DNA of 64,000 nucleotides, taken from the NCBI RefSeq assembly GCF_039831995.1, contig NZ_JBDOIO010000003.1:620001-684000 (forward strand), in the 5' to 3' direction. This document shows, piece by piece, positions 28,131 to 37,400 of the stretch. The DNA comes from Paenibacillus pabuli (GTDB lineage: Bacteria > Bacillota > Bacilli > Paenibacillales > Paenibacillaceae). The stretch's first letter is position 1, and each line of letters begins with the position of its first letter. Both the position numbers and the translations under genes were made by a program. Under the pieces are notes generated by a model, which made no database searches, was not told where the DNA came from, and was given only the letters and a program-made list of their open reading frames with translations.

Positions 28131-29078
28131 ATGCAAGTGAAATTGGCAGTGGAAGCCATTCCCCTCTCCAAAAAGCGGAAGTCATGGATAAGGACGATCC
28201 AAAAATATAAAGTGATGTATGCTCTTTTATTACCGGCCTTAATTTACTTTGCCGTATTCAAATACATTCCTATGGCGGGAATATTGATTGCTTTTAAAAA
28301 CTACAACCTGGCTTTGGGAGTATGGGATAGTCCGTGGGTGGGATTTAAGAATTTTACGGATTTTATGAACGGCGTTTATTTCTGGGACATCATGAAAAAT
28401 ACGATTGTTATATCGCTCTATAAGCTATTGTTCGGATTCTCCGCTCCCATCTTACTTGCTTTACTGCTCAATGAAGTTCATACCCAATGGTTTAAGAAAA
28501 TCGTACAAACCATTACTTATTTACCCCACTTTCTGTCTTGGGTCATTGTATATGGATTGATGGTAGCCTTGTTAGCCCCAGGCGATGGCCTTTTTAATAT
28601 GATTTTGAAGGAAAGTGGTTTTCAGCCCATCTCATTTTTAACGGAGCCTGCTTGGGGAAGACTGCTGGTCATCGCATCTGAAATATGGAAGGATATTGGA
28701 TGGGGAGCGATACTGTACCTCGCCGCATTAGCAGGTATTGATCCAAGCTTATATGAAGCGGCTCGAATGGATGGCGCTTCCAAATGGAGACAGCTCTGGC
28801 ATATCACGTTACCAGGCATTCGAGGAGTCATTATTCTGATGCTGATCCTTAAATTAAGCCATATTCTGGATGCTGGCTTTGACCAAATATTCATGTTTGC
28901 CAACACCTTTAACCAGGAGAAGATCGACATTATCGACACATGGGTATACCGTGAAGGGTTGGAGCGTCTCAAGATTGGCTTGGCTACTGCTGTAGGATTG
29001 TTTAAAGCTGTGATTGGATTTGTTTTAGTTCTGGCAGCGAATAAGCTCGCCAAAAAATTCGATGGGCAAATTTGGTGA
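28131..29078 (+). CDS. LplB-type sugar ABC permease
   Basis: A 315-residue membrane subunit of the LplB/YtcP-linked type, common with YesM/YesN systems. It shows about six membrane segments, an N-terminal KYKVMYALLLPALIYFAVF segment and an EAA loop reading SLYEAARMDGASKWRQL. ATG 28131 is preceded by GAGGTGAT; the longer frame to GTG 28092 would overlap the predicted -10, so it is rejected. It is the first gene of a permease-permease-binder operon. The substrate is not known. Members of this transporter type import complex oligosaccharides such as rhamnogalacturonan or xylan pieces. Confidence 0.92.
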   Translation: MQVKLAVEAIPLSKKRKSWIRTIQKYKVMYALLLPALIYFAVFKYIPMAGILIAFKNYNLALGVWDSPWVGFKNFTDFMNGVYFWDIMKNTIVISLYKLLFGFSAPILLALLLNEVHTQWFKKIVQTITYLPHFLSWVIVYGLMVALLAPGDGLFNMILKESGFQPISFLTEPAWGRLLVIASEIWKDIGWGAILYLAALAGIDPSLYEAARMDGASKWRQLWHITLPGIRGVIILMLILKLSHILDAGFDQIFMFANTFNQEKIDIIDTWVYREGLERLKIGLATAVGLFKAVIGFVLVLAANKLAKKFDGQIW

Positions 29079-29091
29079 GGTGGTCCTTAAA

Positions 29092-29961
29092 ATGATCCAT
29101 TTGACAATCGGGGAAAAAGTCTGGCAATCCGTCGTATATGTGATTCTTATTTTTTTATCACTACTTTGTTTACTGCCCTTTCTGTATGTGGTTGCTGTCT
29201 CCGTGACGCCAGAATCGGAAGTGTTAAGAAGAGGGATTGTGATTATACCAGAATCCTTTACCTTTCTGGCCTATAAAGAAGTTTTCATTTCTCATGGGAT
29301 CTGGCAGGCGTATAAAATTACGTTGTTTCGAACGATCATAGGCACTGCGTTAAATGTGTTTTTTACAGTCATCGCAGCATACCCGTTATCCAAGAAATAT
29401 TTGCCGGGACGCAGTCCGTTTTTACTATTCATTGTGTTTACCATGATGTTTAGTGGGGGGTTAATTCCGACATATCTACTAATTCGCTCTCTGGGGTTGC
29501 TAAACAGTCCGTGGGTATTGATTATTCCGAATCTCATTAGTGCATTTAATCTGGTGATCATTAAAGGCTTTTTCGAGCAATTGCCTGGTGAAATCGAGGA
29601 ATCAGCGAGGGTTGACGGTGCAAGTGAACTTCAATCGTTATGGCGGATCATTTTACCACTGTCTTTGCCCGTCATTTCCACCATTTCTTTATTTTACGCA
29701 GTGGGGCATTGGAACAGTTATTTTGATGCTATTGTTTATATCAATGATTCCAACTTCATGCCGCTTCAAGTCGTCTTGCGCAACATCCTGCTTAACGTCG
29801 CAACACAAAGCGCTGAGTCGCTCGCCAATTCTGGAGCTGTAAGTACGTTCGCTGTGCAGATGGCTACCGTTGTTGTGACTACGGTTCCGATTTTGATCGT
29901 TTACCCATTTTTACAAAAGCATTTTACCAAAGGTGTGCTCTTGGGATCCGTTAAAGGTTAA
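29092..29961 (+). CDS. LplC/YtcP-type sugar ABC permease
   Basis: Second permease of the operon, about 289 residues, with about six membrane segments. The EAA loop reads IEESARVDGASELQSL and the protein ends in GVLLGSVKG. ATG 29092 lies after GAGGTGG (29077-29083); an ATG at 29062 overlaps the end of the preceding gene and is less well placed. The reading frames overlap or nearly touch, so it is co-transcribed with its neighbours. Confidence 0.92.
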   Translation: MIHLTIGEKVWQSVVYVILIFLSLLCLLPFLYVVAVSVTPESEVLRRGIVIIPESFTFLAYKEVFISHGIWQAYKITLFRTIIGTALNVFFTVIAAYPLSKKYLPGRSPFLLFIVFTMMFSGGLIPTYLLIRSLGLLNSPWVLIIPNLISAFNLVIIKGFFEQLPGEIEESARVDGASELQSLWRIILPLSLPVISTISLFYAVGHWNSYFDAIVYINDSNFMPLQVVLRNILLNVATQSAESLANSGAVSTFAVQMATVVVTTVPILIVYPFLQKHFTKGVLLGSVKG

Positions 29962-30026
29962 AAGGCGATCCAACCTAACTTATTACGGGGAAACCGTGAT
30001 AATATACAAGCAAAGGAGAGGTCAAT

Positions 30027-31613
30027 ATGCAGCGTAAGAAGATTTCATTTGCTATTCTGTCGGCAATCTTAGGACTTGGAACGCTATTGTCAGGATGTGG
30101 GGGAAATGAAGAAGTTACATCGACAGCTTCGAGTAATTCGCAAGGGCAGTCTGGCCAGTTTGCAACCAAAATGAAAATCTCAATGTTTAACCAAGGTACG
30201 TTCAATGCTGCCGCTCCGATCCCTCCACGTGATGAGGATATTCAACGCCAAATGTTGGAAGAAGAGATGAACATCGACTTGGATATGATGATTCCTCAAG
30301 CTGGGCAAGCAACAACCAAACTGAATACACTCATTGCGGGCGGAGATATTCCAGATTTGATCTTCTTGAAGAGTCGTGCTGATCTCGCGCAATATTACGA
30401 CCAAGGCGTTCTTGCGGATTTGACACCCTATCTGGATCAGTTTCCTGAACTACAAAAACGGTTTGGCAAAGACTCCTGGGAGGCGATGTCATACCAAGGG
30501 AAAACGATCGGCGTTCCAGGTTATGATAATGTAAACGGTATCAGCCGGAGCTTCTTCATCCGCAACGATTGGCTGAAAAAGTTGAATCTGGAAGTGCCAA
30601 CGACACCGGATGAGCTGTTCGAAGTTATGAAAGCCTTTACAGAGAAAGACCCGGACGGTAATGGCAAAAACGATACGTACGGATTCATCGGCGGTATGAA
30701 TAAAGAAGGCAATCTGCAAACCTACGGCTTTGATAGCTTGATGTGGATGTTTGGTGTCAATCCTCCCTCGGCCATTGAAGTAAAAGATAATGAACCAGTA
30801 TTCCTGTTTATCGATCCCAAAATGAAAGAGGCACTTGCTTACATTAATAAAATGATGGCAGCCAAAGTGGTTGACCCAGACTGGGTGACGATGAATTCGC
30901 CTGATCTGTTGGACCAAAAGATGTTTAAAGGTAAAGTTGGCTTCATGATCAGAGATGCCCGCAGACTGGAGCCGGATTATCAGCAGAAAATGAAAGAAAT
31001 TAGTGGAGAGGTGCCGGAATGGATTGTTATTCCTCCAATGAAAGGTCCTTACGGGGATCAGATTGTAGAGAGAAAGTCGTTCCAAGGTAATTCATGGGCC
31101 ATATCCGCGAAAGCGGACGAGGACAAAATCATTCGCATCTTGTCTCTGCTAAATTATCTCTTTACGGATGAAGAAGCCTATCCGAATTTTGCATACGGAA
31201 TCAAAGGAATTCATTGGGATGTCGTAGACGGCAAGATCAAAAATAAAACCTCCGAATTATCGAAGGAAATGAAAGAGAAGTACCTATGGGTCGATCATTA
31301 TAGAATGCCGCGCCGTGGTGATGATGCGGAGTACTTCAGCTTCCAGAATCCGAAGACGGCGGAAGCTTTCAAGAACAATCAGCAATATGTCGGGCCAACG
31401 TTGCCCGGAAATTTATTGACCCCAGACCCTAACGATACATTGGATGCGGACCGCCAACGTTTCATTAATGAAAGCTTAGTTAAATTTATGACAGGCAAAG
31501 AGCCTCTTTCCAACTGGGACAATTTCCTCCAAACGTTGGATACCAAGTTTGACATGCAGAAATATAAGGAAACAGCAATCAAACAATTTAAAGAAGCCGG
31601 CCTTATCAAGTAA
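30027..31613 (+). CDS. LplA/YtcQ-type sugar-binding lipoprotein
   Basis: A large (528-residue) substrate-binding lipoprotein. The signal sequence ends in the lipobox LSGC at about residues 21-24, then a Ser/Glu/Gln linker. The fold is that of family 1 binders of the LplA group, with the acidic calcium-loop-like stretch DPDGNGKNDTYGF near residues 209-221 that is typical of this group. ATG 30027 is behind AAAGGAGAGG. It is the last gene of the operon and is followed by a strong terminator. It presumably loads the two permeases encoded upstream, and the sensor kinase encoded next may respond to the same glycan. Confidence 0.93.
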   Translation: MQRKKISFAILSAILGLGTLLSGCGGNEEVTSTASSNSQGQSGQFATKMKISMFNQGTFNAAAPIPPRDEDIQRQMLEEEMNIDLDMMIPQAGQATTKLNTLIAGGDIPDLIFLKSRADLAQYYDQGVLADLTPYLDQFPELQKRFGKDSWEAMSYQGKTIGVPGYDNVNGISRSFFIRNDWLKKLNLEVPTTPDELFEVMKAFTEKDPDGNGKNDTYGFIGGMNKEGNLQTYGFDSLMWMFGVNPPSAIEVKDNEPVFLFIDPKMKEALAYINKMMAAKVVDPDWVTMNSPDLLDQKMFKGKVGFMIRDARRLEPDYQQKMKEISGEVPEWIVIPPMKGPYGDQIVERKSFQGNSWAISAKADEDKIIRILSLLNYLFTDEEAYPNFAYGIKGIHWDVVDGKIKNKTSELSKEMKEKYLWVDHYRMPRRGDDAEYFSFQNPKTAEAFKNNQQYVGPTLPGNLLTPDPNDTLDADRQRFINESLVKFMTGKEPLSNWDNFLQTLDTKFDMQKYKETAIKQFKEAGLIK

Positions 31614-31622
31614 AATAAACGA

Positions 31623-31658
31623 AGAGAGAGTGGCTATTCGTAGCCCCTCTCTTTATTA
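31623..31658 (+). terminator. Rho-independent terminator after the binder gene
   Basis: AGAGAGTGGCTA (31625-31636) pairs with TAGCCCCTCTCT (31641-31652) around a TTCG tetraloop, then a T-rich tail. Confidence 0.85.
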
Positions 31659-31705
31659 GCATATGCTATTCTTAGTTTAAAACGGAACTAAAAGGAAGAT
31701 GATGG

Positions 31706-33445
31706 ATGCGAAGAAGAATCAGCTTGCCTTTAAAATTATTTTTTATCGTGTTTGCCTTTGTATTAGGCTGCATCATCTTGATAAGCCAATTGTCTTATCG
31801 CTATGTCCAAAAGGAAATAAGAACCAATGATATTTATTACACCAATCAAATATTAGACAAGGTAGACCAGTATTTCACCGTTAACTTTTCTTCCTTCCAA
31901 ACGATCCTCTTCTCGGTTGAAACTTCGGTGAAAGCTAATATTAACCATACCGAAGTGATTAAAGAGCAATTAAGAGAGCTGTATGAACTCAACAGTAACT
32001 ATGTTAGTAATATTTATTTGATCAAAAGTGATTTATCCATTCTAGGCGGAAGTGCACCTACACGAATATTCGATGAACCTTTATCGGAAAGGGAGCCTTT
32101 ATATGATGCGGCTGACAAAAATAGAAGGACTACCTTTGTTAGTGAACCTTACAAATCAAAGTATTCCGGCTGGACCGTTACGATGGTTCGATATCTTAAC
32201 GGTGCTCCGTTTCCTATGGCCATTGCGGTTGATTTGGATCTAAATGCCATTGAAGAAACCTTGTTCAAGATCAATAAACAGGAACAAATGAATTTGGCTC
32301 TGATCACCGCGTCAGGCAAGATCATAGCCGGCTTTTCTGAGAATATGGGACCACTGAATATTCAGGATCATACGTTTTCAATCGGAGAGACGTCAGCGGA
32401 AGAAATTTTGGATACGTCAGAAACCAACCTTCAACTGCATACCAAGGATGGTACACCGGTTTCCCTTTTGAAAAAACCGACGGAGAAATTCAACTGGACT
32501 ATTGTCTCCGTTAATGATGAATCACGCTTGAAAGCAGCGTTGTCCAGATTGGAAACCTATTATATTGAGCTTCTGGCTGCAGGCCTTCTCTTAAGTTTGT
32601 TCATTTCTTTTTTGGTTGCCAAATTTATAAGGAAACCACTCTATACACTCAAAACAAAAATGAAGCAGGTAGAGCAAGGCATCCTCACAACGACAATAAC
32701 CATTAACCGAAACGATGAGTTTGGAGATCTTTCACGCGCATTTGATCGTATGCTACAGCAAATTGTTGAACTGATTCGCCGAGCCGAGCTTCATAATGAA
32801 CTTGAGCGGAAGCTGGAAATCCAGGTGTTACAGTCTCAAATAAACCCACATTTTCTGTATAACACGCTTGGTTCGATCAGCAATGTGATACGTGTCGGAC
32901 AAATAGAGAAAGTAGATGTGGTGATCGGGTCGCTCATTTCATTATTGGAATACGGGATAGACGATGCTTCTGAGAAGGTTTCCCTACGCCAGGAATTACG
33001 CAATGTAGCGGACTATATCGAGATTCAGAACATTCGGTATAATCGAAACTTCAATTTGATTGAAAATATCGAAGCAGGGTTACTGGATTTTTCGGTTTTT
33101 CGAATGCTGCTGCAGCCTCTTGTGGAGAATAGTATCTTCCATGGTTATAACGGTGGGGGAATTGAGGGCCCTATTACAATTCATGCATATAGGGAGGGTG
33201 ACATTGTCATCATCGAAGTCGTTGACCAAGGTGAGGGAATTACGGCCGATAAAATAAAACATATTTTACGCTCAGAACCGAGTGAAGAGGAAGTGAAAAG
33301 GAAACGAATCGGGCTGAATAATATTCATGGTCGAATAAGACTCCACTACGGAGATCAATACGGACTGGATATTATTAGCATACCTAAGGAAATAACCCGT
33401 ATACGTGCTTTATTCCCGGCAGAATTGCAAAAAGGAGATGCATAA
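31706..33445 (+). CDS. YesM-type sensor histidine kinase
   Basis: A membrane sensor kinase of 579 residues. The first membrane segment is at ~10-30. An extracellular sensing region (about 31-280, dCache-like) includes LIKSDLSILGG. The second membrane segment is at ~285-305, then a HAMP linker. The His_kinase domain has the phosphoacceptor His382 in SQINPHFLYNTLGSIS, and the HATPase has RMLLQPLVENSIFHGY and DQGEGIT. This is the LytS/YesM family, which senses extracellular sugars. The stop overlaps the regulator start (TAATG), so kinase and regulator are coupled. It lies directly behind the LplABC-type operon, the usual arrangement for local glycan sensing. Confidence 0.94.
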   Translation: MRRRISLPLKLFFIVFAFVLGCIILISQLSYRYVQKEIRTNDIYYTNQILDKVDQYFTVNFSSFQTILFSVETSVKANINHTEVIKEQLRELYELNSNYVSNIYLIKSDLSILGGSAPTRIFDEPLSEREPLYDAADKNRRTTFVSEPYKSKYSGWTVTMVRYLNGAPFPMAIAVDLDLNAIEETLFKINKQEQMNLALITASGKIIAGFSENMGPLNIQDHTFSIGETSAEEILDTSETNLQLHTKDGTPVSLLKKPTEKFNWTIVSVNDESRLKAALSRLETYYIELLAAGLLLSLFISFLVAKFIRKPLYTLKTKMKQVEQGILTTTITINRNDEFGDLSRAFDRMLQQIVELIRRAELHNELERKLEIQVLQSQINPHFLYNTLGSISNVIRVGQIEKVDVVIGSLISLLEYGIDDASEKVSLRQELRNVADYIEIQNIRYNRNFNLIENIEAGLLDFSVFRMLLQPLVENSIFHGYNGGGIEGPITIHAYREGDIVIIEVVDQGEGITADKIKHILRSEPSEEEVKRKRIGLNNIHGRIRLHYGDQYGLDIISIPKEITRIRALFPAELQKGDA

Positions 33446-35055
33446 TGGGGAAAGATTATACCTGCTTCATTGTTGACGATGAAGACCTGATCATTCAACG
33501 ATTGGAATTGTTTTTTAGTGAGCTCTCCCATAGAGATAGACGATTTGTTCTGGTGGGAAAAGCAAATAATGGGCTGAATGGGATCGAGGAGATCATAAAA
33601 CTGAAGCCGGATATCGTCATATCCGATATTGTAATGCCGCGAATGGATGGCATCTCCATGATTGAACAGCTCAAGGCGGAGCTCCCCCATACCCAATACA
33701 TACTTCTAACCGCCTATTCATCCTTCGAATACGCTCAGCGAGCTATTCATGCGAACGTATTGGAGTACATTGTAAAGGTTCCGCTAAGGGAAGCCGATTT
33801 GAATCGAGCGTTGGATAAGGCAGCCGGAATTTTAAATGAGTTTGAGAAAAAAGAAGCGGAATTTCACTCGTTAAACGTATCTGTACTTGAAAATAAATAT
33901 AGAGTCCGCAAACAATTTTTTAACGAACTGATCCGAGGTGAAATTCCTTCTCATCGGGCATCGGATTTTGCCAATCGCATGCAGTTTCATTTTTTTCAAA
34001 CCAACTATTGCTGCTTTATCGTAGAGATGAATACGTATGAAAGTTTCCGCAACGAATACGCTGCCGCAGATCAAAACATCTTGAAATATGCGATAACGAA
34101 TATCATCGAAGAAACGGTGACGAATGGTGGCAGTGGCGTAGCTGCCGATCTGTCCGATAATCGTTTTATTGGCTTTTTATCATGGGAAAATAACCGCAGT
34201 GATATGGAAACGGAATATGCTTGCCTATCCTTGGGAGGCCAGATCATCTCTCATTTGCATCAATATTTGAATCAAAGGGTATCCGTCGCTTTTGGTAGTC
34301 CACACCGAGGCTGGGAATCGATCAAACAAGCGTATACAGAAGCTAAAAATGTGAGTGATGATTTCTATTATCATACCGAAAAAGTAGTGAAAACTCCGAT
34401 GCATCGGTTCCAGTACCATAATGACAAAAAAGCAGACTTTGAGCAGAAGCTGGCTGATTTTCTTGTACGGATGAAACGTAAGATTTCCAAGGAAGAGCTC
34501 GACAATGCACTTGCCGAGCTGCTGCAATTTGTTTCGGACCATAAAATCCACAAGTCGATCATGGCGCCAATGATTAGAGACCTGTACAGAGATATTACTT
34601 TAAAGTTTAAATCGGGGAACAAGATGACCACGGAAGTTCCAGAATTCCCTATGGAATTTATGGCATTTCAAGAGCAGCTCGCCTATATTGGCGACTTCAC
34701 ATTCGAATACGTGCATGCAGGCCAACGATTACATCGTGCAGAAATCATGAGTGCTATGCATTTTATAGAGAAAAACCTGAAACAGCGTCTAACGTTAGAG
34801 GCCATCGCGGAGGAAGTGAATTTAGCGCCATCGTATTTTAGCAGCTTATTCAAAAAAACAATGAACGAAGGCGTGATTAGCTACATCAACCGTAAAAAAA
34901 TTCAATTAGCACTCGAACTATTAAATGTGAAGGATTATTCGTTATTGGAATTATGCGAGGAAGTAGGCATTGTCAATGAAGGTTACTTTTGCAAACTTTT
35001 TAAAGAATATACGGGGGATACGCCCAAGCAATACCGGATCAAAATGACACGGTAG
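33445..35055 (+). CDS. YesN-type AraC response regulator
   Basis: A 536-residue regulator with an N-terminal receiver (acidic pocket Asp11/Asp12, phosphoacceptor Asp61 in SDIVMPRMDG), a long middle region and a C-terminal AraC double helix-turn-helix (about 430-536: LTLEAIAEEVNLAPSYFSSL and ELCEEVGIVNEGYFCKLF). It is phosphorylated by the kinase encoded just upstream and should activate promoters through direct repeats. One oddity: the conserved receiver Lys is followed by Val-Pro (YIVKVPL) where Lys-Pro is usual. Likely targets are the paired AGAAATT promoters at 28053 and 38729, an inference from position and shared sequence. Confidence 0.93.
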   Translation: MGKDYTCFIVDDEDLIIQRLELFFSELSHRDRRFVLVGKANNGLNGIEEIIKLKPDIVISDIVMPRMDGISMIEQLKAELPHTQYILLTAYSSFEYAQRAIHANVLEYIVKVPLREADLNRALDKAAGILNEFEKKEAEFHSLNVSVLENKYRVRKQFFNELIRGEIPSHRASDFANRMQFHFFQTNYCCFIVEMNTYESFRNEYAAADQNILKYAITNIIEETVTNGGSGVAADLSDNRFIGFLSWENNRSDMETEYACLSLGGQIISHLHQYLNQRVSVAFGSPHRGWESIKQAYTEAKNVSDDFYYHTEKVVKTPMHRFQYHNDKKADFEQKLADFLVRMKRKISKEELDNALAELLQFVSDHKIHKSIMAPMIRDLYRDITLKFKSGNKMTTEVPEFPMEFMAFQEQLAYIGDFTFEYVHAGQRLHRAEIMSAMHFIEKNLKQRLTLEAIAEEVNLAPSYFSSLFKKTMNEGVISYINRKKIQLALELLNVKDYSLLELCEEVGIVNEGYFCKLFKEYTGDTPKQYRIKMTR

Positions 35056-35166
35056 GAATCCAAATAAGGATGTAAAAAAAGTATGATTTTTTCGTGAAAT
35101 CCTGTAAAAAAAGACCGGTCAAAACCATTACCATGATAAGAGCATCTAATCATGGAGGTTATCAAT

Positions 35167-37383
35167 ATGGAGCTTATGAAAGCAGATGTAACCGTCGTAG
35201 GTGGAGGTATTGCAGGGATATGCGCTGCCATTGCAGCTGCACGCCAAGGTCTGCAGGTTTCACTTATTAATGATCGACCGGTTCTTGGGGGAAATGCGAG
35301 CAGCGAGGTAAGGGTTCATATCAACGGGTCGGCATATCTCGGAAACAGTCCATCCTACTATGCTCGTGAAGGCGGGTTGGTAGAAGAACTCAAGCTGAAG
35401 ATATTTCATTACAATCCGTTATACAACAAGAAACTTATGCTTTCGCTTTCGGATACGGTTTTGCTCGACATGGTTTATGATGAGCCGAACATTTCTCTAT
35501 TCCTGAATACATGTGTACATGAAACGGGCATGGAGAACGGCAGAATTAAATGGGTGGAGGGCCTTCAATTAGCTTCCGAAAGAAAATTTCGTTTCGAAAG
35601 CCCAACCTATATCGATTGCTCCGGTGATGGAATTGTTGGATACCAAGCAGGTGCTGACTTCCGATGGGGAAGAGAGGCAAAGCATGAATACAAGGAGGAG
35701 CTCGCTCCAGAAGTGGCGGATCACTACACCATGGGCGATACGATTCTATTTCAAGCCCGTAACGTAGACTATCCCGTTCCTTACAAAAGGCCTGGCTTTG
35801 CGTATGATATTACGAAGCTGGAGTTTTTTGATAGTATCAGAAAAGGATTAAACCATCGGTCTTTTCCAAGAAAAATCAACGGGCTTGGCGGATTGTGGTG
35901 GCTGGAATACGGCGGACATATGGATATTATCAAGAATAATGAAGACATCGCCTTGGAACTGCGGAAATTGGTGTATGGGATATGGGATTATATCAAAAAT
36001 AGCGGTGAATTTGATGATGTAGACAATCTTATCCTGGATTATGTATGCCCGATTCCGGGAAAACGGGAGTCGAGACGGTTTATAGGTGAACACATGCTGT
36101 CTCAGAACGATCTTACAGCAAAGCCTCATTTCGAAGATGCTGTATCCGTCGGAGGCTGGTATATGGATCTGCATGCGAATAAAGGCATCTACGATGAGGG
36201 GCCTGCTACAGCGTGGAATTTCGTGCCGGGATTGTATAATATCCCTTTCCGCAGCTTGTTTTCACGCAATATTCCCAATCTGATGTTCGCTGGCCGCAAT
36301 ATAAGCGCTACCCATGCGGCTTTTGGGTCTACAAGGGTGATGGCAACCTGTGGTTGTATGGGCCAGGCGGTAGGAACGGCTGCTGCGTTATGCGTAAAAT
36401 ATGAGACAGACCCCGCGGCCATCGTCAAAGCCCATATGGGTGAGCTTCAGAGGCAGCTGCTTCGAGACGGGCAAACGATTGTAGGGCTTCAAGAGCCGTT
36501 GGACCCTTATTTCGCTGACGGATTAACGATTCGTGCCTCGTCTCAGCGCAGCTATGAACATCTTCATCCAACCGAAGAGATCTCCTTGGAAAAAACGTTA
36601 TGTTTGGTCTTGCCGATTCAGACATCCGTGGCTAAAAGCGTACAGATCAAGATTAAAAATAGATCCGAGCATTCGGAAACGCTGCAAGTGAAGCTGTTTG
36701 GCGGGGAGCGGAAGGAAAACTATATTCCCGTCAGCGAGCTGAAAGGCTACAACTTGGTGATTACAGCGGGTTACGATGACTGGATTACACTGGACTTCAG
36801 CTGTAAGAAGCCTGCTGATGACAAAATCTACATCGTATTGGAAGGCACGACGAGCCTTGCCGTATATGGCAATGAAGAACAAATGACAGGAGCGGTGAGC
36901 TTCTATTATAGACCGGAAGAGCCGTCCAGGCTAAAAAAGCTTAATAAGAGTATTTGTTTCAAAGACCTATCGCCCTCCCAAAATATGTATAATCCCGCGA
37001 ATGTCGTCAATGGCTTCTCCAGACCTTATGGTCTGCCGAACGGCTGGATTTCGGAACGTTCGGAAGGACAGGAATGGTTGGAATTTGGTTTTGCAAGCCC
37101 CAAGAATCTGGATGAAATCCATCTTGTTTTCAATTCTCAGCTGAATTTGGAGCATTTCGACGATCCGATCGAGCCACTTATCCAGGATTATGATGTGACC
37201 TTAACTTTAGAAGACGGAACCGAGAGTGAAATTAATATCCGTGGGAATTATCTGTCGTTGAATAAACATCAGGTGCATGCAAAAGGTGTAACCCGAATCC
37301 GGTTTGATTTTTGTGCAACGTATGGTTCGCCTTATTATGAAGTGTTTGCTGTAAAATTTTTTGCTCCTAAAAATGCTAAGTGA
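35167..37383 (+). CDS. FAD-dependent oxidoreductase with C-terminal beta domain
   Basis: A 738-residue flavoprotein of the FAD_oxidored type. The N-terminal Rossmann motif VTVVGGGIAGICAAIAAARQ binds FAD and is followed by NDRPVLGGNASSEVRVHING. A second FAD contact region near residue 370 includes NLMFAGRNISATHAAFGSTR. Residues ~580-738 form a beta-rich discoidin-like part (ANVVNGFSRPYGLPNGWIS) that may bind carbohydrate. No signal peptide is seen, so it is cytoplasmic. ATG 35167 is used because GGAGG lies 8 bases before it, making ATG 35152 unlikely. It is followed by an SGNH hydrolase 18 bases on and belongs to the glycan locus controlled by YesMN. The oxidised substrate is unknown; a sugar or uronate is a guess. 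Confidence 0.85.
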   Translation: MELMKADVTVVGGGIAGICAAIAAARQGLQVSLINDRPVLGGNASSEVRVHINGSAYLGNSPSYYAREGGLVEELKLKIFHYNPLYNKKLMLSLSDTVLLDMVYDEPNISLFLNTCVHETGMENGRIKWVEGLQLASERKFRFESPTYIDCSGDGIVGYQAGADFRWGREAKHEYKEELAPEVADHYTMGDTILFQARNVDYPVPYKRPGFAYDITKLEFFDSIRKGLNHRSFPRKINGLGGLWWLEYGGHMDIIKNNEDIALELRKLVYGIWDYIKNSGEFDDVDNLILDYVCPIPGKRESRRFIGEHMLSQNDLTAKPHFEDAVSVGGWYMDLHANKGIYDEGPATAWNFVPGLYNIPFRSLFSRNIPNLMFAGRNISATHAAFGSTRVMATCGCMGQAVGTAAALCVKYETDPAAIVKAHMGELQRQLLRDGQTIVGLQEPLDPYFADGLTIRASSQRSYEHLHPTEEISLEKTLCLVLPIQTSVAKSVQIKIKNRSEHSETLQVKLFGGERKENYIPVSELKGYNLVITAGYDDWITLDFSCKKPADDKIYIVLEGTTSLAVYGNEEQMTGAVSFYYRPEEPSRLKKLNKSICFKDLSPSQNMYNPANVVNGFSRPYGLPNGWISERSEGQEWLEFGFASPKNLDEIHLVFNSQLNLEHFDDPIEPLIQDYDVTLTLEDGTESEINIRGNYLSLNKHQVHAKGVTRIRFDFCATYGSPYYEVFAVKFFAPKNAK

Positions 37384-37400
37384 GGTCGGGTGAAGTCGTG

